DNA of 64,000 bases from Verrucomicrobium sp. BvORR106. Its GTDB lineage: Bacteria > Verrucomicrobiota > Verrucomicrobiia > Verrucomicrobiales > Verrucomicrobiaceae. The position numbers were made by a program, and so were the translations under genes. The notes beneath the pieces were generated by a model. The model saw only the letters and a program-made list of their open reading frames with translations, was not told the DNA's origin and searched no databases. Below are positions 8,653-16,493 of this stretch, piece by piece (position 1 is the stretch's first letter; every line of letters begins with the position of its first letter). The stretch spans positions 1 to 64,000 of the forward strand of contig NZ_BATR01000085.1 in NCBI RefSeq assembly GCF_000739655.1. The letters are read 5' to 3'.

Positions 8653-9324
8653 ATGGCTGGTGAACCGCCTCCCCGCGATCCGCATCGCTCGCGCTTCTGG
8701 CTGCTGGCGGTGGTCGTGGTCGGCTTGATCATCCTGCCCTTCTGCATCTGGGGCCAGTGGTTTGAGGAAACCTTCTCCCTGGAAGGGGCGCGCCGCTGGA
8801 TGGAGTCCCTCGGCCCCGCCGCCTGGGTGGGGGGCGTCCTGCTTCTGGTGGGGGATCTGGTCCTGCCCGTGCCGGGCACCGTTGTCATGTCCGCCCTGGG
8901 GCTCGTCTATGGCTGGTTCTGGGGGGGCGTCGCCAGTGTCGTCGGCTCCGCCTTGTCGGGCGTCGTGGCCTACTGGCTCTGCCGTCTCTTTGGCCATCGC
9001 GCCGCCCTCTGGCTGGCAGGCGACAATGGGCTGAAGAAAGGGGAGCAGGTGTTTCAAGGAAACAACGGCGGCTGGATCGTCGCCCTCTCCCGCTGGATGC
9101 CCGTGCTGCCCGAGGCCGTGGCCTGCCTGGCTGGTCTGGCCCGCATGCCCTGGCGCACCTTCTGGATCAGCCTCCTGTGCGGCACGGTGCCCCTGGGCTT
9201 CACCTTCGCCGCCATCGGTGACTTGGGCCATGATCGACCGGGGCTCGCCATCGCCCTGAGTGCACTCGCGCCCGTGGCGTTGTATGGCCTGGCGGCGGGG
9301 AAGCTGAAGAAGCTGAGGTCTTAG
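8653..9324 (+). CDS. DedA/VTT-domain (TVP38/TMEM64-type) membrane protein
   Basis: The 223-aa inner-membrane protein has a first helix at about residues 14-35. The VTT (SNARE-associated) domain follows: GDLVLPVPGTVVMSALGLVYG resembles the re-entrant motif, then GSALSGVVAYWLCRLFG and SRWMPVLPEAVACLAGLARM. The last resembles the FxRxxP..E.....AG motif, with Trp-Met in place of Phe/Arg neighbours. Related proteins (DedA, YdjZ, TMEM64) act in lipid or proton-linked membrane homeostasis and some are lipid scramblases. The substrate here is unknown. It lies 46 bp after ribE, so co-transcription is possible. Confidence 0.8.
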   Translation: MAGEPPPRDPHRSRFWLLAVVVVGLIILPFCIWGQWFEETFSLEGARRWMESLGPAAWVGGVLLLVGDLVLPVPGTVVMSALGLVYGWFWGGVASVVGSALSGVVAYWLCRLFGHRAALWLAGDNGLKKGEQVFQGNNGGWIVALSRWMPVLPEAVACLAGLARMPWRTFWISLLCGTVPLGFTFAAIGDLGHDRPGLAIALSALAPVALYGLAAGKLKKLRS

Positions 9325-9409
9325 CCAGTGCGTCAGTGGGCAGTGCGTCAGTGGTCAAGGTGTTGCGGCTGGAACGGTGGTGGGAGCATCTTGGCGCTGG
9401 CCGGAGTCT

Positions 9410-9745
9410 TGGGAAGCTCGGGGAGCGCACGCATCCTGCGTGCCGTTTCCGGCATCCTGCCGGAAACGTCAGTCGGGCGTCACCCAGACATCGCTGGCCG
9501 ATGGTCGGTATTTGCTGCCTCCTGGCCCTCAACACCTGGCCCCGCTTGCGGGGCTATGGAGTGCGCGCGTGAAGCGCCGCTTTGTCCAGCCGGTGAAGCG
9601 TTCGTCAAACGATGATGCCCCGCCAGCCCATTCGCCCCATCGCTCTGCTCGACCCATGAGGTTCTACGAAGCACATCGGGTCCGCGAAAGCGGCGCTTCA
9701 CGCACGCACTCCACAGCGGCTTCGCCGCCAGGTGGAGTATCTCAC
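9410..9745. repeat. Composite repeat (family C) copy 1
   Basis: Three pieces follow each other: a GC-rich palindromic block with GTTTCCGGCATCCTGCCGGAAAC, a block with TGGCCCCGCTTGCGGGGC and GAAGCGCCGCTTT, and an inverted version of that block (AAAGCGGCGCTTC near 9693). The same pieces recur at 10.85-11.13 kb, on the other side of the single gene 9838-10836. Short CAGTGCGTCAGTGG units lie at 9326-9356, just after the DedA gene. Confidence 0.7.
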
Positions 9746-9837
9746 CAACAGCAGTCCATCTGTCGGCTTCCCATCTCCCATGCAGCGTGCGCTAGCAGGA
9801 TTGACTTCCCGCCTGCTTTTCGATTTACATCAACAAG

Positions 9838-10836
9838 ATGAAACCCCATGGCGCAAACTCCTGGCCGCTTCTTCTCTTGATCGCGGTCACCTTCGCGCTT
9901 CAGAGCGTCACGCCCACATTCGCCCAGAAGCCCGCGGTTCCGGATCCCGAAATCATCGCGGACAGCGTTGGGGGCGTTATGATCTTTCCCAGCATCCGGT
10001 TGTTCCGCGAGCAGCGTCGGCTCCAGCTGGAGACTCTAAAGGAGACTGCCTACCGCTCGAAACAGGGCGAGTACACGGCGTGGAAAAGCCAGCAGACGGT
10101 GGGGTGTGAACTGGCCTGCAAGCTGGCGATGCTGATTCGGCGGGATCTTGCTTCTCCCGGTGAGCGCGCCATCACCCACCTGATGGGATTCGAAGAACCC
10201 CAGCGTGAAGGCACGGATCGTACTTGGTATCTGGTGCCCGCCAAGGACAGCCTGGTGGGGGACTGGGTGGTGCAGATCGTCGCGGAGGCGCCTTTCCCAG
10301 ATCAGGTGGTGATTCGGTTTAAGGAAACGGGAGGTGCCGCCGCCATGAGGCTGGCAGAAGCCAAAGAACCGTTGCCCGAGAAATCCTCCGATGAATCCCG
10401 GCGCTGGCTGCTCCGGAGCTATGCGCGAACGGTGCAACAAGACCGGCAGCAGTATCTTGACCTCCTGGGAGAGTTGTCCCATTTCGAGGACAAGAAAGCG
10501 ATGACCTTCTTTGCCGGGCAGATCGCTGAGCTCTTTGAATCGCTGGAGACCAGCCAGGTGAGCAATCTGATCAAGCTGGTGAACGCCGGGATCCTGCTCA
10601 AGGGTGAGCGCTTCGAGCCCATCCGCGAGGCGTTCCACATCGAGCGTGGAAAGAATGGCTGGGGAATCTCGTCGTCGGGAGAAGGGCAGAAGAGGTATGT
10701 TTTGAAACTGGCGTGGGAGCCCGTTTTTCAGTTCACAGGCTGGCAGTTCGAGGTGGTAACGAGAGTGGCTGGAGATGGGAAGGAGGAAGTGGTGGAAAAC
10801 TGTCGGCTGTTTTATGAGTGGGGGCCTGCAAGGTAG
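9838..10836 (+). CDS. Secreted protein of unknown function
   Basis: The 332-aa protein has a signal peptide at residues 1-29 (hydrophobic LLLLIAVTFALQSV, cleavage likely after TFAQ). The mature part is soluble. It has an early helical region with many Gln/Lys/Arg residues, a beta-rich middle (TWYLVPAKDSLVGDWVVQIVAEAPFPDQVVIRF), a helical middle with DLLGELSHFEDKKAMTFFAGQIAELFESL, and a beta-rich C-terminus ending RLFYEWGPAR. No known family is recognised. Composite repeats flank it on both sides and nothing is co-transcribed with it, which suggests an isolated cassette. Confidence 0.65.
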   Translation: MKPHGANSWPLLLLIAVTFALQSVTPTFAQKPAVPDPEIIADSVGGVMIFPSIRLFREQRRLQLETLKETAYRSKQGEYTAWKSQQTVGCELACKLAMLIRRDLASPGERAITHLMGFEEPQREGTDRTWYLVPAKDSLVGDWVVQIVAEAPFPDQVVIRFKETGGAAAMRLAEAKEPLPEKSSDESRRWLLRSYARTVQQDRQQYLDLLGELSHFEDKKAMTFFAGQIAELFESLETSQVSNLIKLVNAGILLKGERFEPIREAFHIERGKNGWGISSSGEGQKRYVLKLAWEPVFQFTGWQFEVVTRVAGDGKEEVVENCRLFYEWGPAR

Positions 10837-10849
10837 TGGTTGCGCGGGA

Positions 10850-11130
10850 ACTTCAGTCGCACGTCCCCCAGGCATTTCAGGCCGACGGTCCGTACTTGCT
10901 ACTTCCCAATCCCCAACACTTGGCCCCGCTTGCGGGCTATGGAGTGCGGCGTGAAGCGCCGCTTTCGCGGACCCGATGTGTTTCTTAGAACCTCATGGGT
11001 CGAGCAGGGCGATGGGACTCATGGAGCTGGCGGGGTATCACCGTTTGGCGAACTCTCCACCCGCTGGCGAAAGCGGCGCTTCACGCCGCACTCCACAGCG
11101 GCTTCGCCGCCAGGCGCTGCCCCTCTATCG
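10850..11130. repeat. Composite repeat (family C) copy 2
   Basis: It shares ordered blocks with 9410-9745: TTGGCCCCGCTTGCGGGC, GAAGCGCCGCTTTCGCGGACC, then the inverted AAAGCGGCGCTTCACG and CCACAGCGGCTTCGCCGCCAGG. The two arms can fold back on each other. From 11131 to 11212 only CACTGAC/GAATTACTGA-type short units are seen. Confidence 0.7.
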
Positions 11131-11212
11131 CGAGCAGATCACCCATCAGCTTTCAACCTCTCCCACATCGCGATTCTGAATCACTGACCCACCGAATTAC
11201 TGAGTTGCTGAA

Positions 11213-14200
11213 TTATAGTCGCCCGCTCGTCGCCAGCACCACAAACAACAGCCCGAACAGCAGCGCCAGGGCGTACTTCACTTTGGCGGTATGCCGGTGC
11301 TGGAATCGGATGAGCGCATCACTGCGCAGGCCGCCCCAGGCGAGGCCGAACACGGTCGCCAGAGGGACGATGAAAGCGAGGTTGTACAGCAGGAGGAACC
11401 CGGTGGCATTGGAGGCTCCCGACTTCATCGCATAGACAATCGTAGGCAGATACACCTGGCCGGTGCAGGCCAGCTCCAGCACGCTGATGACCACGCCCGC
11501 CCCGAAGGCGGCGATGACAAACCGGTTTACGCGGGTGCCGGTGCGGATGACGCCGCGGATGCGTTCTTTCAAAAATCCGGGGAGCTGCAGGCTCATGTCC
11601 TGCAGTCGGCCCTGGCTGGCGAGGCGGGCATCCCGCCAGCTCAGCACGGCCACCACGAGACACCCGAGCGCGAGGATCCAGTTCACAATCGTGCCGATGG
11701 TCTGCAGGGCTGTCAGGCGGCTCACCACCTCCACCAGGCCCAGGCCGAGCACGAAATACGTGATGAACACCCCGCAGATGAAGGACATGCCCACCAGCAG
11801 AATCTCCCGGGAGGTGCGCTTGGCCACTTGCAAATAAGAGAGGAGGAAGATGATTGTGGCAAAGGCGCACGGGTTCACCCCATCCAGCAGCCCGGCAAAG
11901 AAGATCACGGCCGGCTGGAGGGTGTGCACACGTTGCTGCACCTCCTCTTTGGCCAGCGTCAGGTCCTGAGTCTGCGTCTGGTGCCACACGTCGGTCTCGC
12001 CCGTTTCCGCCACATCGCGGATGGCGCTGGCCAGGGTGGGGCGGTTGATCTGCTCGGTGATGAACACCCCGCTCTGCAGGAAGACGGCGGGCGTCTTCAG
12101 GCGGTCGGCCGGGGGCACGTTGAAGCGCTGGGAGAGCGCCTCATACAGAATGACGGCCTCCGGCTCGCGGATGTTGTGTTCTTGAACCTTCAGTCCGGTG
12201 TATTGCGTGCCCAGGGAGGAGAGCTCCTTGCGCACCTTCTCACATTCGTGACAGCCGGGATTGTGGAAGAACAGGACAGTGACCGGGGCCTTCTCAATAT
12301 CCACCGAGGACGATTCGTCCGCGGCGTCGCTGTTTTCCGGAGCGAACTGGGGCTGACCGGCATTCGCGAGGAGTGTGCCCGCCTTTCCAGCTTCGGCGAC
12401 GTACGCGGTGAACTCGGTGAGGGTGTCCTTGCCCAGGCTGCCGAAGTGCCTCTGGATGGCCTCCACCTGGCTTTCATTCACGTGTTTCCAGTCCATCCGC
12501 TCCAGCAGCGGGGCCAGGCCCTTGCCCAGCTTCGTGTAGTTCCTCTCCACGAAGTTGGTGAGCATCTTCGCGAGTTCTTTGCGGTTGGCCGCGCGGTCAA
12601 AGAGGTCCAGGTAGGTGGGCAGGTGCACCTCCTCCCGGCTCACCAGCAGGCTGGACATGGCGGCGAGGCGCACGCGCTCTTCCTTGTCCTTGGTCAGTTC
12701 CCGCAGGGCTGCCAGGCCGGGCTCAGACAGGCGGTTCCGGGTGGAGGAGGAGTCAGAGAAATAACTGTCGCCTTCGTCTTCCAGGACCGTGTTGTCGTCC
12801 AAGTGGTGCTCCCAGGGCCAGGATCCATCGGAAAGGGCGACGGCGGTCGCCTCCCGCACCCAGGCGGAGGGATCCTTGGTGAGGGTGGGGAGGCGCGCTT
12901 CCAGCGTGCGCTTGCCGCCCTGGCCCAGGCTGCGCACCGCAGCTCGGCGCACCCAGAAGTGAGGGGAGGAGGTGGCTCGCTCCAGCAGCTCGGTATCGGC
13001 AGCCTTGGTACGCTCCCTCAGCATGATGGCCGCCAGCACCTGGCGGTCCACGCGGGAGTCATTGACCAGCAATCGCGCCTGTTCGGAGATCATGCCGCGG
13101 GATTCGCGGTCTGAGACCATGCTCTCCAGCCGGGACTGGTAAACGTCCCCTGCCTCCAGCACGGCATCCCGCCGCATGAGTTCTAGGAAAACCAGTTTGA
13201 TGGGGACGGGCACCTTCTCTTCATAGAAGGCGCTTGCCACAGCCTTGCGGCGGATTTCCCGGGAGGGGTCGCGTAGGAGGCGCTGCCAGATGTCCAGCGA
13301 TCCCGGTTGGGGGTTGCGGCTGAGCAGATCCGCCAGGGCCGCCCGGTGCTGGACATTGAGATGAGGCCACCAGCGGAGGAAGTGCGCTGCGCCTTTCCCG
13401 CTGCCGCCTTCCACCAGCTTGTACGCTGCCATCAGGGGCAGGTCGGGCGTTTCACCTGAAGGTTTGTCTGCCGAGGCTGCCAGCCGGTCCATCGCCTCAG
13501 TGGTGGATTTGGGCGGCCCGGAAGGAGTCGCCGATGCCTCGGGCCCGGGCGCAGTTGCCTCCGCACCTGGAGGCGGCGCAGGGGCGGGAACGGGCGTGTT
13601 GGCTGGAGCTTGGGCCGGGGCGGTCGTTGCCGTGTCTGAGCCAGCACCCAGGAATGCCGCGTGCAGACGGTCCACCAGATTTTCCTGGCCTGGTCCGGGA
13701 GCCGGGGAAGCAGGGGCGGGTGCAGACGTGGTGGGGGCAGTCTCGGGAGAGGAGTTCGAGGCGTCACTGCCGGTGAAGGCCGCATGCAGACGGCTCACCG
13801 CGTCCAGTGCGACTGCTGGAGCAGGCGCAGAAGTGGCTGTTGCGCCGGTGGTGCCCGGGGCCGTCGATGAGGTGGGGGGCGCAACCGGAAGGATCACGTC
13901 GGCCGTGATTTCCTTGAGCCGTTTTTCCAGCACCTGGCGGGGTGCGGTGAGCGCCTTGTAGGGCGTGTTGAGCTGGTCCAGCACCGCCTCCTGACGAGCC
14001 CGGTCCGTGCCGCTGAGCACCTCGATGAGCAGCGGCTGCACGGTGGCGCTGTCATTCCCGTACTTGGCCAGCACGCGCAGGGCGGCGCAAGCGATGTCGG
14101 GGTTGGGATCGCGTCCGTAGCGCAGCAGGAGCTCCATCTCCTTGTCTCCACGCGGGTTCACGCTCGTGAGGCCGAAGGCGAGAAGCTCGGGAGAGAGTTT

Positions 14201-15631
14201 GGGAAACTGTTCCAAGATCTTGTCCGGCACCGGCTTTTGCATGGTGGCGAAGGCCTTGAGCACCACCCCCTTGAGCTCGTCATCCGCGGCAAAGGCTTCG
14301 CTCAACGCTGTGGTCGCATCCCGCTTGTCCCCGCCAGTGGCCTTGCGCACCATGCCCAGCAGCCCGCTGGAGCCAAAGGAATCACTGCCGCTTTCACGAG
14401 CGCTGGCGGCGATGGCGATGACGGCGGCCTGCCGCACGAAGCTGTCGCTGTCCTTGAGCAGATTGATGGCGTCGTCCCCCAGATTGCCAAGGCTGGCCTT
14501 CGTGGCGCATTGCAGCGCGGCAGCTCGGACCCGCCAGCTGGGGTGCTTGAGGCAGGCCACGATCTGAGCCTTGGCATTGCGCGCGGCCCCGCTCTGTAGA
14601 CTGAGGGAGAGCAGCGCGGCGGAGACGAGGTCCTCGTTCTCGTGGTTCAGGAAACCTACGAGCAGCCGGGTGGAGATGGCGGACTCCACCTTGCCAAAGC
14701 CGCGGATGGCGGCATGGATCACGTTGGCATCCTTCTCGGTCTTGAGATGCGTCTCGATGATGGCCAGGGCGGGCTTGTGATTTGTCTGGAACAGGAGATC
14801 CACGGCCCGCTCCCGCACCAGAGCTTCACGGTCGTTCAACATCTCCCGCACGATCGGTAGCACCCGTTTGCCAGCTCCAGAGATGCCCTCCATACCTTCC
14901 ACCCGTTCGTCCCGATTTCCAAAGATCAGCATGCGGGCCAGGCGCGGCGCATCAGGCACGGCGCTGCTTTCCAGCAACAGGCGGTACTGGGCCTCCTTCA
15001 AGCGGCCTCGAGCTCCCTCCTGAAGGGACTTCTGGGAGGTGAGGAAATTCTCAATAGCCCCGATGGCTTGCGGGGCATAGGGGTGGAGGCGGCTCATGGC
15101 GCGCTCCACCTTGGTCGCATCGCCACCCAGGATGTCCTGCAGATAGTCCTGCAACTGTTCCGGTTGGAGGTTGGCCGCGGCAGCCACATTTGTCCCTTTG
15201 CCCGCACCGGTGGCGGCCCAGGTGCGCCAACGCTGGAGGGACTCGGCTCGTTCCGCGGGATCGGTTTGCCAGGGATCGTAGCCTTGGTCACTGCCAGCCA
15301 GATCTTCCAATACTTCCAGGGCACCGAGTCTTACGGCGAGATCTGCATGGTCCAGCAGAGCGACCCAAGCGGCAGCAGGAAAGGGCTGCACGGTACGCAG
15401 TTCATCCAGCGTGGTCGTGCGGGTCTCCATCTTGCCCAGACCGCGGGCCATGGCGGCCCAGTCCAGATCCTCCGTGGGCTGGGGAGCGGGGGAGGTGGTC
15501 GCCGTTCCGGTGGCTCCAGCGGGAGGCGGCTTCACCGGCGCAGTCACGCCAGTGCCCGGCCACAGCAGCAACGCGGTGGCGAGCAGGAGAGGGGGCCACG
15601 AGGGGCGGACGCTGTCAGTGCAGCAGAGCAT
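11213..15631 (-). CDS. HEAT-repeat protein fused to thioredoxin-like and DsbD/CcdA-like membrane domains
   Basis: The 1472-aa envelope protein has a signal peptide (residues 1-31). Helical HEAT-like repeats span about 100-590 and 720-1060, separated by a Pro/Ala/Thr-rich linker at about 590-715. A thioredoxin-fold segment at about 1105-1215 has the active-site motif CHEC near 1127 (VLFFHNPGCHEC) and a later cis-Pro-like KTPAVFL. From about 1240 a polytopic domain begins with GLLDGVNPCAFATIIFLLSYL and has a second Cys in ELACTGQVYLPT. This is the paired-Cys arrangement of DsbD/CcdA electron carriers. In that family, electrons cross the membrane from cytoplasmic thioredoxin to periplasmic thiols. 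The start overlaps the end of the DUF4159 gene by 17 bp, indicating coupling. It is the last gene of the MoxR block. The fusion of a protein-interaction scaffold to a reductase is unusual; the reductase role is inferred. Confidence 0.85.
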   Translation of the reverse strand: MLCCTDSVRPSWPPLLLATALLLWPGTGVTAPVKPPPAGATGTATTSPAPQPTEDLDWAAMARGLGKMETRTTTLDELRTVQPFPAAAWVALLDHADLAVRLGALEVLEDLAGSDQGYDPWQTDPAERAESLQRWRTWAATGAGKGTNVAAAANLQPEQLQDYLQDILGGDATKVERAMSRLHPYAPQAIGAIENFLTSQKSLQEGARGRLKEAQYRLLLESSAVPDAPRLARMLIFGNRDERVEGMEGISGAGKRVLPIVREMLNDREALVRERAVDLLFQTNHKPALAIIETHLKTEKDANVIHAAIRGFGKVESAISTRLLVGFLNHENEDLVSAALLSLSLQSGAARNAKAQIVACLKHPSWRVRAAALQCATKASLGNLGDDAINLLKDSDSFVRQAAVIAIAASARESGSDSFGSSGLLGMVRKATGGDKRDATTALSEAFAADDELKGVVLKAFATMQKPVPDKILEQFPKLSPELLAFGLTSVNPRGDKEMELLLRYGRDPNPDIACAALRVLAKYGNDSATVQPLLIEVLSGTDRARQEAVLDQLNTPYKALTAPRQVLEKRLKEITADVILPVAPPTSSTAPGTTGATATSAPAPAVALDAVSRLHAAFTGSDASNSSPETAPTTSAPAPASPAPGPGQENLVDRLHAAFLGAGSDTATTAPAQAPANTPVPAPAPPPGAEATAPGPEASATPSGPPKSTTEAMDRLAASADKPSGETPDLPLMAAYKLVEGGSGKGAAHFLRWWPHLNVQHRAALADLLSRNPQPGSLDIWQRLLRDPSREIRRKAVASAFYEEKVPVPIKLVFLELMRRDAVLEAGDVYQSRLESMVSDRESRGMISEQARLLVNDSRVDRQVLAAIMLRERTKAADTELLERATSSPHFWVRRAAVRSLGQGGKRTLEARLPTLTKDPSAWVREATAVALSDGSWPWEHHLDDNTVLEDEGDSYFSDSSSTRNRLSEPGLAALRELTKDKEERVRLAAMSSLLVSREEVHLPTYLDLFDRAANRKELAKMLTNFVERNYTKLGKGLAPLLERMDWKHVNESQVEAIQRHFGSLGKDTLTEFTAYVAEAGKAGTLLANAGQPQFAPENSDAADESSSVDIEKAPVTVLFFHNPGCHECEKVRKELSSLGTQYTGLKVQEHNIREPEAVILYEALSQRFNVPPADRLKTPAVFLQSGVFITEQINRPTLASAIRDVAETGETDVWHQTQTQDLTLAKEEVQQRVHTLQPAVIFFAGLLDGVNPCAFATIIFLLSYLQVAKRTSREILLVGMSFICGVFITYFVLGLGLVEVVSRLTALQTIGTIVNWILALGCLVVAVLSWRDARLASQGRLQDMSLQLPGFLKERIRGVIRTGTRVNRFVIAAFGAGVVISVLELACTGQVYLPTIVYAMKSGASNATGFLLLYNLAFIVPLATVFGLAWGGLRSDALIRFQHRHTAKVKYALALLFGLLFVVLATSGRL

Positions 15632-16262
15632 AGGCGAGGATGTTCACATTGAGCTGAAGGCTGTTTGCGATCTCATTGCCGCCGCAGCAGCAGCAACCGG
15701 GCGCATTGGCCGTGTTGTTCAGACCATCGGGCGAGTACACCACCACGAGGCGGCCCTCGTGCTCAAAGCCCTCCAGCGCGGAGTGGCCGTCGCTCTTCTT
15801 CAGTCCCAGATCGTTTACAGGAAACACCGTGTTGAAGACCGGGTGCTTCATCTCCAGCTTCGTGAAGACCTCCTTGCCGAAGATGGTCTTCATCTCCCGC
15901 CGGAAGGAGGCGTTCCACTCCGCGTTCGAGCATCCGGCGGAGGCCAGCAAAAAGCCGCCGTTGGTGAGGAAGCGCTTCAGGTTTTCCCGCTCCTTCGGCG
16001 TCAGGCTGAAGTCGCCCTCACCCGTCATGACAACAAACGGGAACTCAAAGAGCTCATCCCCCGCCAGCTTCACCGGGCGGAACCGTCGGTCCGTGGCGAT
16101 GCTCGTCTCCTTCTGTACGGAGCTCAGGAATTCATCGCTGAAACACGTGGAGGTCTTCCCACCGCCGTAGATGAGATTGCCACACTGCACGATGCCTTCT
16201 TTGGCGGGACTGGAAACAGCCAGTGTCAGCGTGAGGGTTAGGATGGATAGGAGAGTTTTCAT
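15615..16262 (-). CDS. DUF4159 domain protein, secreted
   Basis: The 215-aa protein has a signal peptide (MKTLLSILTLTLTLAVSS) and one DUF4159 domain. The family signature is visible: FEFPFVVMTGEGDFSLTP, LKRFLTNGGFLLASAGC, FRREMKTIFG, then KHPVFNTVF. DUF4159 proteins have a class I glutamine-amidotransferase-like fold and accompany MoxR/VWA operons; their activity is unknown. Near the C-terminus four consecutive cysteines occur in PGCCCCGGNE, plus single Cys near residues 28, 40 and 107. The ATG at 16262 gives the signal peptide. The longer frame to 16469 reads through a repeat and is rejected. The 3' end overlaps the HEAT/thioredoxin gene, which suggests a thiol relationship (inference). Confidence 0.85.
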   Translation of the reverse strand: MKTLLSILTLTLTLAVSSPAKEGIVQCGNLIYGGGKTSTCFSDEFLSSVQKETSIATDRRFRPVKLAGDELFEFPFVVMTGEGDFSLTPKERENLKRFLTNGGFLLASAGCSNAEWNASFRREMKTIFGKEVFTKLEMKHPVFNTVFPVNDLGLKKSDGHSALEGFEHEGRLVVVYSPDGLNNTANAPGCCCCGGNEIANSLQLNVNILAYALLH

Positions 16263-16346
16263 GGGACCAGGGGATTGGGTTCTTAGTGCTTGGTGCTTAG
16301 TGCTTGGTTGGTCCTGGGAGAAAGGGTTGTGCTGGGTGATGTCGGA

Positions 16347-16423
16347 CTGAGCCGACTGAAGCAGGTACTCCAACGATGGAGTTGGAGCGGAGAGGGTTGG
16401 AGTACCGCCTTTAGGCGGCTCAG
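16347..16423. repeat. Paired palindromic repeat family B
   Basis: Facing copies of the GTTGGAGTACCGCC-TTTAGGCGG unit make a long hairpin (CTGAGCCG... with ...GGCGGCTCAG). It sits in the gap between the DUF4159 and DUF4175-like genes, which both read on the minus strand. Confidence 0.75.
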
Positions 16424-16493
16424 TGGATGTTTGAAGCTGAAGGTTCGAGGTGTCATGGCTGCATTCCACTTTTCACTTTTGACTCTTAACTTT

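Noticed and set aside
11291-13114. 607-codon plus-strand frame opposite the HEAT/DsbD fusion
   Set aside because: It has no domains or signal, its composition is typical of antisense frames, and it lies inside a well-supported gene.
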